Positions 18,501-23,112 of a stretch of 23,112 nucleotides of DNA are shown in pieces. The stretch is from Parachlorella kessleri. Its lineage: Eukaryota > Chlorophyta > Trebouxiophyceae > Chlorellales > Chlorellaceae. Position 1 is the first letter of the stretch; the number at the start of each line of letters is the position of its first letter. The translations under genes and the position numbers were made by a program. The notes under the pieces are model-generated. The model saw nothing but the letters and a program-made list of their open reading frames with translations. It searched no databases and was not told the origin of the DNA. The DNA is taken from the NCBI GenBank assembly GCA_001598975.1, contig BBXU01001870.1, positions 1-23,112 of the forward strand, written 5' to 3'.

Positions 18501-18701
18501 AGCCGATTAGGTACCCTACAGCTGATTGGACGGGTTCTTACTTCCGCCCTGATCTCTGGTTGCAGTCAGCTGCGCGAGTTGCGGCGGCACCAGGCGGCGC
18601 GGCAGGAAGAGAAGCGGCGCGCTGCATATCGTGCCATGCTTCGCGCGCAGGCAGCAGCAACAGGCGGTGGCAGCGCAAGCGGGGTGCTGAGCGCCAGCTA
18701 G
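6578..18701 (+). CDS. HAC1: CBP/p300-type (plant HAC family) histone acetyltransferase, 26 exons
   Basis: Predicted nuclear transcriptional co-activator that acetylates histone lysines from acetyl-CoA. Exons: 6578-6701, 7021-7059, 7201-7268, 7514-8318, 8638-9270, 9445-9647, 9979-10079, 10394-10667, 10961-11047, 11402-11519, 11735-11880, 12158-12301, 12574-12697, 12897-13018, 13391-13567, 13790-13892, 14310-14485, 14670-14762, 15104-15302, 15664-15758, 16069-16148, 16454-16640, 16866-16985, 17365-17610, 17938-18227, 18566-18701. The total is 4890 nt, 1629 residues, close to plant HAC1 length. Every junction is GT-AG and in phase. Domains: KIX about 23-99, Gln/Gly/Met-rich linker 100-600, TAZ1 about 605-690, RING/PHD-like zinc module 818-955, KAT11 about 960-1245, degenerate ZZ about 1280-1366, ZZ about 1440-1488, TAZ2 about 1505-1600. 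No bromodomain is seen. The start is the first ATG in frame before the KIX motif; Met10 is an alternative. Exon 7 has the only TAG acceptor; a CDS 9 nt shorter is possible there. The exon 25 acceptor could also be 3 nt later. Confidence 0.93.
6644..7579 (+). other. KIX domain coding region (exons 1-4)
   Basis: The spliced product reads [20 protein letters not shown], then [17 protein letters not shown], then [17 protein letters not shown]. This follows the KIX pattern: an LR..I/L helix, then the basic 'R.vE..ly..A.s..EY' helix, then a third helix. KIX binds activation domains of transcription factors. The domain is cut by three introns, so it is recognisable only after splicing. This assembly also fixes exon 1 and the start codon. 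Confidence 0.8.
6920..6950 (+). repeat. Echo of HAC exon 2 in intron 1
   Basis: ACTTGTTTCCTC..GGGCAAGC resembles GCTTGTTCGCC..ACGCAAGC of exon 2. The GCAAGC elements are exactly 100 bases apart (6942 and 7042). Short and decayed. Confidence 0.35.
8541..8573 (+). repeat. Echo of HAC exon 5 start in intron 4
   Basis: CCACGCAGT at 8544 repeats at 8647 in exon 5 (103 bases), followed by a partly matching run (GGCG..ATG..AGC). Decayed copy. Confidence 0.4.
9350..9376 (+). repeat. Echo of HAC exon 6 start in intron 5
   Basis: TTGGAC at 9354 matches TTGGAC in exon 6 at 9450 (96 bases), with further scattered matches around a shared CA-ATG. Individually weak. Confidence 0.3.
9585..10490 (+). other. 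TAZ1 zinc finger coding region (exons 6-8)
   Basis: The spliced sequence runs [13 protein letters not shown], then [46 protein letters not shown]. These are the HCCC-type zinc sites of a TAZ domain, which binds activators. The third part is followed by the basic stretch [15 protein letters not shown], as in plant HACs. Confidence 0.88.
10290..10323 (+). repeat. Echo of HAC exon 8 start in intron 7
   Basis: GTGCCTGCCCTCGCACTTGC at 10296 matches GTGCCAGCCCTCGCGCATGC at the exon 8 start, 10394: 17 of 20 bases, 98 apart. Confidence 0.65.
11292..11335 (+). repeat. Echo of HAC exon 10 start in intron 9
   Basis: CACCCAAGCGATAGCGCAC at 11295 matches CTCCCAAGCGGCAGCGCAC at 11403, 108 bases downstream. 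Similarity continues as CAAGAGG..ATGG against CAGGAGAACATGG. Confidence 0.7.
11630..11664 (+). repeat. Echo of HAC exon 11 start in intron 10
   Basis: GCAAGGT at 11636 matches GCAAGGT in exon 11 at 11744, 108 bases downstream. About 20 of 29 bases agree without gaps. Confidence 0.45.
11945..11985 (+). repeat. Echo of HAC exon 11 end in intron 11
   Basis: CTTCTCTTACGGTCAATGCA and the following TCAAGC copy the last part of exon 11 (CTTCTCTTGCGGCCAGCGCA, 11847), 102 bases later. This is a donor-side copy; the copied donor itself has decayed. Confidence 0.7.
12070..12100 (+). repeat. Echo of HAC exon 12 in intron 11
   Basis: GGCAGCTGGTGCAACACATG at 12073 matches GGCAGCTGGTGCCACACGTG in exon 12 at 12193, 18 of 20 bases, 120 apart. 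The copy would still encode GSWCNTCHT against GSWCHTCYT in the real zinc module. It shares the intron with the donor-side echo at 11945. Confidence 0.75.
12794..12826 (+). repeat. Echo of HAC exon 14 start in intron 13
   Basis: GGCCTGGCTACTGGCGAGC at 12796 matches GGCCTAGCTACTGGCGAGC at 12897 (18 of 19), a period of 101. One or two bases are then lost and similarity resumes (AAGAGCCGCCCGC against GCAAGCTGCCCGC). No AG acceptor is kept in the copy. Confidence 0.85.
13124..13155 (+). repeat. Echo of HAC exon 14 end and donor in intron 14
   Basis: GTGGCTGGGGCGCACCATGC then AG|GTGT copies GCGGCTGGAGCGCACACTGC then AG|GTTG at the end of exon 14. The copied GT lies 132 bases after the true donor at 13019. 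Confidence 0.7.
13684..13722 (+). repeat. Echo of HAC exon 16 start in intron 15
   Basis: GCAGCAT....GAAATCGACAT aligns with GCAGGTCAT....GAACATCGACG. ATCGAC occurs at 13706 and 13811, 105 apart. Decayed. Confidence 0.4.
14206..14245 (+). repeat. Echo of HAC exon 17 start in intron 16
   Basis: CTACCTTTCCAATCTCCA at 14207 aligns with GTACCTCTCCTACCTGGA at 14311, 104 apart, and continues weakly. Decayed. Confidence 0.4.
14939..15033 (+). repeat. Two echoes of HAC exon 19 start in intron 18
   Basis: TGCAGGTCAACGG..TAGGCAT at 14995 copies TGCAGGCCAAGGCGGAGGGGAT at 15099 (104 bases). Just upstream, a second copy at 14961 (ATCCTCACGAATGCGAACAA, then CCTGGATGAT) matches exon bases from 15119 (ATTGTGACGTACGTGAGCAA, then CCTGTATGAC), 158 apart. 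It encodes [10 protein letters not shown] against [10 protein letters not shown]. It follows an AG at 14937-14938, but use of that acceptor gives an early stop. Confidence 0.75.
15379..15416 (+). repeat. Echo of HAC exon 19 end in intron 19
   Basis: GCGGGCAGGAGCAGCGGCAA at 15395 copies GCGGGCAAGAGCAGCAGCAA at 15281, 18 of 20 bases, 114 apart. The copied splice junction has decayed (AAGGATGG against AAGGTGAG). Confidence 0.75.
15585..15630 (+). repeat. Echo of HAC exon 20 acceptor in intron 19
   Basis: CTCTTCTGTG..AGCCCAGCGAAGGC..CAG copies CTGTTCTGTG..AGCGCGCAGCAAAGGC..CAG, 66 bases later. It includes the pyrimidine tract. The same intron also carries the donor-side copy at 15379. Confidence 0.65.
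15975..16020 (+). repeat. Echo of HAC exon 21 start in intron 20
   Basis: GTGCAG at 15977, then TGAA and ATCTG..GAGG, follows the order of GTGCAG, TGAA and GCATCTC..GGAG at exon 21 (16063 on), offset 86-89 with small gaps. Decayed. Confidence 0.45.
16069..16640 (+). other. Degenerate first ZZ-like finger (exons 21-22)
   Basis: The segment starts [17 protein letters not shown], like the plant HAC motif MKEDFIMVHL followed by a ZZ finger. Only two Cys pairs are visible, CSYC and CGGC; the central Cys pair expected in plant HACs is replaced by sequence such as [16 protein letters not shown]. It probably cannot hold two zinc ions. Confidence 0.6.
16321..16413 (+). repeat. Long echo of HAC exon 22 with its acceptor in intron 21
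   Basis: About 90 bases copy the acceptor and first part of exon 22 (16448-16540), 127 bases upstream, with CTGCAGGCA kept exactly and roughly three quarters of positions matching. GCGCAGCT.CGACGG is shared near the far end. The copy has an intact-looking AG acceptor at 16325-16326. Splicing there stays open for some distance but is out of frame at the true exon. Confidence 0.85.
17040..17075 (+). repeat. Echo of HAC exon 23 end in intron 23
   Basis: AATGAGATC at 17046 repeats AATGAGATC at 16962 in exon 23 (84 bases) and continues CACAGCAGGGAG against GACAGCCGGCAGG. Donor-side copy with a lost donor. Confidence 0.65.
17257..17306 (+). repeat. Echo of HAC exon 24 start in intron 23
   Basis: GCAAGCCTTTCCTGTC (17259 on) copies GCAGGCCTTCCTGTC (17361 on). 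TTCCTGTC is 101 bases apart (17267, 17368). Similarity continues as GGCAAG....CCAATACA against GGCAATCACTACCAGT. The copied acceptor is AAG. Confidence 0.75.
17365..17610 (+). other. ZZ zinc finger coding exon (exon 24)
   Basis: The exon reads [20 protein letters not shown], a stretch nearly invariant in HACs, then [10 protein letters not shown] and a ZZ finger: [17 protein letters not shown] and HPHPL. ZZ fingers of this class bind protein partners or histone tails. Confidence 0.9.
17814..17857 (+). repeat. Echo of HAC exon 25 start in intron 24
   Basis: CAGCAGC....CAAATCGTCGAGCAGCACTAGGCG aligns with CAGCACG....AAGATTGACGAGCAGCACCAGCGG. CGAGCAGCAC is kept, 115 bases apart (17843, 17958). 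Confidence 0.65.
17938..18701 (+). other. TAZ2 domain and C-terminus (exons 25-26)
   Basis: Zinc sites are [43 protein letters not shown] and CPVPRC, followed by a basic helix [19 protein letters not shown] that matches the plant HAC ending. The stop is TAG at 18699-18701. Confidence 0.9.
18430..18460 (+). repeat. Echo of HAC exon 26 start in intron 25 (weak)
   Basis: GTCAAGCTTGTGCTGAGTTTGCC resembles GTCAGCTGCGCGAGTTGCGG at the exon 26 start; GAGTT is 132 bases apart (18444, 18576). Individually uncertain. Confidence 0.35.
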
Positions 18702-20339
18702 CGCTGCATTTTGCACCATGCCATGGCTGTTGCTGTGTATTAGTGGGGCAGCACCTCAGGGTCTTCCGAGCGGAGGCGGCGACAGCTATCTGCTGGAGCT
18801 CCTGCTGCGGTAATGTATCTGCTGGTGTGGTGCGCAGGGGTTCTGGCAAGCTGTTCTGTCTGCTTGGTGTGGGGTGCTGGGCGGAGTGCTGGCCTGAGAG
18901 CAAGGAGTTGACGTGGATTGCGGCATGGCGTGTATAGCGGGAATTGTCTCCCACGCTGCTGTGACTGCGGCTAGGGCGGGTGTGGGCTGCCGGTGTGACT
19001 ATGTGTGAGAGGTCTTCCTGCGACGCACAGTGTGTTCCTGCGAGCCCAGCGGCCGTTGTGAGGCGCCCAACCGTGTTGGTTAGCTATTGGGTGGGGCACC
19101 GCGGCGGGCGCCGGCTCATGTTAGTTATTATCCAGCTAAATATCCAAGTAATCACTTTGTGGAGGTTGTTATCTTCTATGCTGTCAGTCCGCGCCCGCGC
19201 CTTATCAGCAGCAAAAGCCGCCGCAGCTTGTGGGTTGGAGTGCTATGTGCTGGTTAATCTTTGTTGGTGTTCCATCTGCCTGTGTCTGTTGCCTCTGCAT
19301 TGGCCATCCCCACACTGCCAGCAAGAGAGTCTCACTAGTTATGCGGGCGCGGAGTAGGCCCAGCTTGATTGCCCTATTTTGATGCTCATTCGCTTTGACA
19401 GATAGTTTGTGCGCTCTGTGGGACCAACCCTTGAGAGCTTGCCCTTCCCTGTCGGTGCTTCCTCCCAGTATGCAGTCAGGCGCATCACTGACGAGTGTGG
19501 CATTCTTTTTGGGTGACGCGTTTGGACGACGAGTGAACATCTAGAGACACACGCTCACAAACCCTGACCCTAGGCTAACTACTACTCTCCTGACTGTGTG
19601 CATGAGGCCTGAGTGGATGGGTCCAGGGCATTGCTCCCTCTTTTAGCCGTGTTTGTTAGTGGTGTATTGCCGCGTGAGCTGTCTGTACTGCCACCCCGCC
19701 TGGGCTCCCTCTTTCTGGCCGCTGGACCCAGGCTGCTGCTCTAGTGATGGCCTGGCGTGTCCAGGGCTTAGTCAGGGTTAGTCGTCCCCGTAGTCGCTCC
19801 GTGCCCTCGTGCCTCCCTTTTGCCCTGTGGCCCTCGCTCGCGCAGGGGGGGCCTGTGTGAAGTGGGGGGCAGAGGCCACCCCTGCTGCCCGCCTGTAAGT
19901 TTTGAGGGGCGGAGCGCTCTCATCTTGCTGTATTCGGTCTTCCTTGCTCACACCCCGCCCTTCCCGCAGTCTCTTATATGCGAGTCACTGCAGCTCTTGG
20001 GAGGCCTTCGGAGGTCGGCTGCAACTGGCTGGCTGCCAGGGGCTGCCATGTGCTCTAGCTGCATGTTTTGTCAATGGTGTGCGCAGTGTTTCAAGCCGCG
20101 GATGCTTTTCCCAACTGCTGCTCCAGGCTGGGTTAGTGGGGGCGTTCCGGGTGTCTGTTTGTGCGCTTGGGGGGCGCGGTGGCGCTGTCTCCCCTTACCT
20201 TTGTACTTTGATACCTCTGGCTGCTGCGGCCTGCTGCGTGCATGCGGCATGGCAGGGCCTGGCTGCTCGTTGCAGAGCGCTGTACTTCCACACTGTCTGT
20301 TTCACTTATATAAAACCTTGCTGCTGCAGCCCGTTGTAA
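18702..20339 (+). other. Probable long 3' UTR of HAC
   Basis: After the TAG no exon with supporting similarity appears. The sequence becomes T/G-rich with many stops. Open frames of up to about 180 codons near 19820-20359 have no recognisable protein content. The first well-placed TGTAA not embedded in a donor-like GTAAGT lies at 20335. A GTAAGT..CCCGCAG pair at 19895-19969 could be a UTR intron but has no support. Confidence 0.45.
20335..20339 (+). terminator. Candidate poly(A) signal for HAC (TGTAA)
   Basis: TGTAA is the common green-algal poly(A) signal. It recurs by chance every few kilobases, so position is the main argument. Confidence 0.3.
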
Positions 20340-21030
20340 CACTGTTCGCAGGACGCTGAACACTTTGCTGCTGGAACGAGAGAGCGAGAGAGAAAGAGCT
20401 CCCATGTTGAAGCAGGGAGTGCAAGCAGTCAGTGTCGTTGTGATGGTGACAGGTAGTGGGAGTATGGACGAGCCTTCCAGGAGGGAAGTTACCAGCTCAT
20501 CCCTTGCTTCTGGTGCAGTCAGTGCTATCCACCAAATGCCTACATCAGCCCTCGGCTGACCTCCTGTATCACTCCCATGATATCAACGCGCCACTAAGGT
20601 GTCTATCTCTCCATGCTTACATTTCTACAAGCAGTGTGCACCGCTTGTCAACAATACGGGCTTCCCTGGGGGTCTTAAACTCACTCCCACTCCTAAACCT
20701 GGTCAATTTTGCAGCACCTGTCTTCACCCCTACCCGTCGGCAACCTCAAGCTCCACTCGACTTTGCGTGATCAATACTATCTCAACAAGCGACCAAAAAT
20801 GCTTCACGGAGATGCTAAAGGAAGAGCAAAACGCAATCCAGCGATACAGCCGGCACATCAACCTGCGTCACAGCCGGCCATTTGTACGTCCCATCATCCC
20901 CGACACCACCCAAACAGAGCTGGAAAGCATGCGGTTTGCGCTGCACAAAGTGAATGTAGGCGTGCGTTATAGTACACAGCACCTGGCGAGGCTGACAGCA
21001 ACTGACACCTCCACGTGTTAGGGGTGGGGG
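20340..21030. other. Spacer between convergent genes
   Basis: No gene was recognised. It contains a GA-rich simple stretch near 20380-20400 and an open frame around 20599-21021 with no domain. Transcripts of HAC (+) and the rhodanese gene (-) should end facing each other on either side. Confidence 0.4.
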
Positions 21031-21035
21031 TTACA
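21031..21035 (-). terminator. Candidate poly(A) signal for the rhodanese gene (TGTAA on minus strand)
   Basis: TTACA on the plus strand, the first such motif after the minus-strand stop, gives a 3' UTR of about 600 bases. Another lies at 20617-20621. Confidence 0.3.
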
Positions 21036-21597
21036 GGAGCAACCAAAATGAAAGGCAGTGGTTGCACACCCTGGACCACTTGCACCCATCGCTCCTTGCA
21101 GCCGCTACCATAAAACTCGGTCGTTCGAAAGTTCTGACGGCTGCCACACTAAACAACCCTGGGGACACACACACCCTGCTAAAGCCAGGCCACCGCGGCT
21201 GCCACGCCCCCAGGACACTGCGCACACGCTAGTGAGAAGGTTGAGGGCTCACCCTGCGCCCAGAAGCCCCCCCCCCCAGCCTGCCTTCAAGGGGTGCCTC
21301 ACTGCCTGCCAGCCGGGGAAGCTGCTGTGGGCATGGCGCGCCCCGGAGCAGGTCCCCAAGGGAGGCTGGCTCACCAGTCGGCTCTCGTCCTCAAGGGCTA
21401 GGACCGGGCTGTGGGCCCCGCTGCTAAACTACTAAGATTACTAACCCTCCCTCGCTGCGGCTGGCTCGCCCGGCGGGTACCAAAGCCGCCCCCTATCCGG
21501 CAGGGGGAGACCCTATGGTCCTGGCAGGCCCCAAGCAGTTGCTCGTCGTCCGCAGGCTAAGTAAGGCCTGACTAACCAGGGCTGACTAAGCCCTAGC

Positions 21598-21635
21598 AGC
21601 GGACGCATCCGCTGACTCATCCGCTGAAAAAGCGG
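21598..21635 (-). other. Hairpin cluster just after the rhodanese stop codon
   Basis: AGCGGA-CGCA-TCCGCT (21598-21613) is a perfect 6-bp stem with a 4-base loop. CCGCT-GAAAA-AGCGG (21621-21635) is a second stem. The arms are interchangeable, so alternative pairings exist. Both lie in the 3' UTR within 40 bases of the TAA. Confidence 0.5.
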
Positions 21636-21637
21636 CT

Positions 21638-23112
21638 TTACTGGCCGGGGATGTTGTTGTTTTGGTACGCCTGGAACAGCTCCACCCCAAACCAGGTGAG
21701 GTCCAGGATGAGGATGCCGATGGCCTGCATGGGGCGGGGCAGCGCGCACAGCAGGTTGGGCCCTGGGTAGGGTGTTTCTGATGGGCAGCATGCACGGCAG
21801 TATGGTCTTGGGTAGCATGTGTCTAACAAGGACCGCGCACAGCAGGGAGGAGCACCAGGGAGAGGGTGTGTGCTGGGCAGCAAGCACAGCAGGGAGGCTA
21901 GGGTATATGTCTGTGGTGGAGTTTGCCCGAACGTTTGGCACACAACCTGACAAGCAAGGCTAAGCCTTTCCTTAAAAGCCGCTGAACCCACAATGATCTA
22001 TCCCAAACAGTTGGCAGCCCCCATTGCAGGGCACGGTAAAGTTGCAAGCGCGCACCTCGACTAATCAATTACCACATCAAGGTGCCCACGCCGGTGACTC
22101 ACCACTTTGAGCAGGTTCTCGTAGCCGCCAAAGGCGCCCTGGGTCTTGGATGCCTCCCGCTGCACCTGGTTCCACCCCAGCACCTCCGACAGACCGCCGA
22201 TCCCCGCCAGCCGCAGGTCCTTGTCGTCCTGCAGGCGCAGAACCAGGAGAGTCAGATCTCCTTCTCTCAGATCCCCGCCAGCCGCAGGTCCTTGTCGTCC
22301 TGCAGGCCCAACCAGGACCAAGAGGCACACAGATCCCTTTTCTCTCTGATAGGTGGGTGGGTGGGTGGAGTGGGGGGTGGGCGCCTGGCCCCAGCCAAGG
22401 CCCCCTCCTTGGCAGCCTGCCTGGACTGCGGCGGCCCCCAAGCCTCCTCCACCAGGGCGTGGTGGCCGGGGTCCAAGGCCGACCGATCAGGAATGCTTTC
22501 CAGTTCGGGTACATAGACAGGGCTCGCCCTCCCTTCTGGTCCCCAGAGAAGCCCTTCCCTTCACTCTCCAGGGGAGGAAGAAGCTCCAGCACCCCCCCGG
22601 GAGATGCCTCGAGCCGCGCGCCCCACCCACCCCGCCTATCCCTCCGCCCCGCCTCCCCTCCCCCCTACCTTGGTCGGCAAATCTCCCGGCTTTGCGGTGT
22701 CAAAGCCGCCGTTGATCCAGGCCAGCTGGCCATACCCAGCGCGGCTCAGGGTCTCGCAGGCTGCCAGCGACCTGCACAGAGACACCACCCGTGCGCATCG
22801 GCGAAGTTGCGCAGGAGTGACTCTTGACACAACGAAGCCACCCCCCCACTTCCCCAGGGTCTCGGAGGTAGCTAGTAAAGTGCACCGGTAGTGTTTCCTT
22901 GGGATCCTAGGGAATCTGGGAGGTCCACACCATGCATCCAAGAATCTGCCCCCCCGCCTGAGGCCCTTCTGGCAGGCAACGATCACCCGGGAGTCCAAAA
23001 GGAATCTAAGAATCTCACACAGGGCATCCAAGAATCTGCACCCCCACCTGAGGCCCTTCTGGCACGCGACAACCACCCGGGAGTCCTTGGGGACCTGTGA
23101 CAGCACCTCGTT
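21638..23112 (-). CDS. Rhodanese-domain protein, probably plastid; C-terminal 126 residues
   Basis: Minus-strand exons in reading order: 23112-23048 (continues beyond the window), 22771-22669, 22228-22103, 21724-21638; 381 nt in the window, ending TAA. Junctions are GT-AG and phases join (2, 0, 0). The first exon gives SRVVVACQKGLR; the next gives SLAACETLSRAGYGQLAW then INGGFDTAKPGDLP. Together these form the rhodanese active-site loop (Cys of CQKGLRS) and the following helix and strand of the Cdc25/rhodanese fold. Then come LAGIGGLSEVLGWNQVQR and a hydrophobic segment AIGILILDLTWFGVELF before NNNIPGQ. The domain plus GIGG..E.LGW tail resembles plant plastid rhodanese-like proteins, some thylakoid-bound; the sulfur substrate is unknown. 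The active-site loop is split by an intron between CQKGLR and S. Plastid targeting is inferred, since the N-terminus is missing. Confidence 0.8.
21743..21847 (-). repeat. Echo of the last rhodanese exon's acceptor region
   Basis: CGCGCACAGCAGG occurs at 21743 and again at 21834 (period 91). The first lies just upstream, in transcript sense, of the acceptor of the last exon. A looser third copy (GCACAGCAGGG) is near 21884-21896. The same echo pattern as in the plus-strand genes. Confidence 0.55.
22199..22340 (-). repeat. 71-bp tandem duplication of a rhodanese acceptor and exon start
   Basis: The plus-strand unit starting GATCCCCGCCAGCCGCAGG occurs at 22199 and 22270. It contains the exon start (GACGACAAGGACCTG in transcript sense), the CCTGCAG acceptor and pyrimidine tract. 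The exon-derived part is identical over more than 30 bases. Splicing to the upstream copy would read DDKDLRLAGI and then a stop, so the extra copy is a potentially harmful decoy acceptor. Confidence 0.92.
22350..22376. repeat. GGTG simple repeat in a rhodanese intron
   Basis: A run of GGTGGGTGGGTGG-type units on the plus strand, inside the minus-strand intron between the exons ending at 22669 and beginning at 22228. A plain microsatellite. Confidence 0.7.
22911..23086 (-). repeat. 90-bp tandem duplication covering the rhodanese active-site loop and donor
   Basis: Units 22911-22996 and 23001-23086 align at a fixed offset of 90 (GAGTCC at 22991 and 23081, GCATCCA at 22934 and 23024). The copy at 23001-23086 is in the exon and has donor AG|GT (GT at 23047-23046). 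The intronic copy encodes DSRVIVACQKGLR against DSRVVVACQKGLR, and its donor reads AG|GC. The offset equals 30 codons and the frame stays open through both copies. Confidence 0.9.

Noticed and set aside
19820..20359. 179-codon open frame after the HAC gene
   Set aside because: Cys/Leu/Ala-rich random-looking product, several alternative frames open in the same place, and no splice or similarity support; more likely 3' UTR.
20599..21021. 140-codon open frame in the convergent spacer
   Set aside because: No recognisable domain, no clear promoter, and it lies in the probable 3' UTR area of the rhodanese gene.
22150..22827. 225-codon plus-strand open frame
   Set aside because: It lies antisense to two well-supported rhodanese exons and contains their duplicated splice borders; composition is Pro/Arg-rich with no domain.

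Overview
This window reads as nuclear DNA of a green alga, most likely a GC-rich Chlorella-like trebouxiophyte. The reasons are split genes with short GT-AG introns (about 140-420 bases, mostly with TGCAG-type acceptors), strong GC bias in coding thirds, CAG/glutamine runs, TGTAA-type poly(A) candidates, and a plant-type CBP/p300 histone acetyltransferase. The species call is inference. I worked out the exon structures by eye from splice consensus, phase continuity and protein similarity; no transcript data were available.

Layout. (1) Bases 2-550: probable 3' end of an unrecognised plus-strand gene. (2) 551-3015: no gene seen; a tiny retroposon-like insertion with 18-bp flanking repeats lies at 2631-2722. 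(3) 3016-5534: five-exon gene for a secreted, Ser/Gly/Ala/Thr-rich low-complexity protein of 249 residues. (4) 5535-6577: 3' UTR and promoter region. (5) 6578-18701: a 26-exon gene for a 1629-residue HAC-type acetyltransferase with the order KIX, Gln/Gly-rich linker, TAZ1, RING/PHD-like zinc module, KAT11 catalytic domain, degenerate ZZ, ZZ, TAZ2. It has no bromodomain, as in plant HACs. All exon phases close and the frame ends at a clean TAG. (6) 18702 to about 20340: long 3' UTR. (7) Minus strand, 23112 down to 21638: the last four exons of a rhodanese-domain protein, probably plastid, convergent with the HAC gene.

The most unusual signal is not a gene. Most introns in all three gene models carry 'exon echoes': tandem, variably decayed copies of the adjacent exon edge together with its splice site. 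Acceptor-side copies usually lie about 85-130 bases upstream of the true exon start, often 96-108. Some copies are nearly perfect (101-bp triplication at 4528-4760, 71-bp duplication at 22199-22340, 90-bp duplication at 22911-23086). Others are ancient and are recognisable only as a row of matched bases. This fits recurrent short tandem duplication across exon-intron borders, either as a route by which introns arise or lengthen, or as a mutational habit of this genome. I know of general models of intron gain by tandem duplication of AGGT-containing exon segments, but not of a genome where nearly every intron shows it.

The three fully or partly readable genes are not functionally linked; they are ordinary neighbours on a eukaryotic chromosome.
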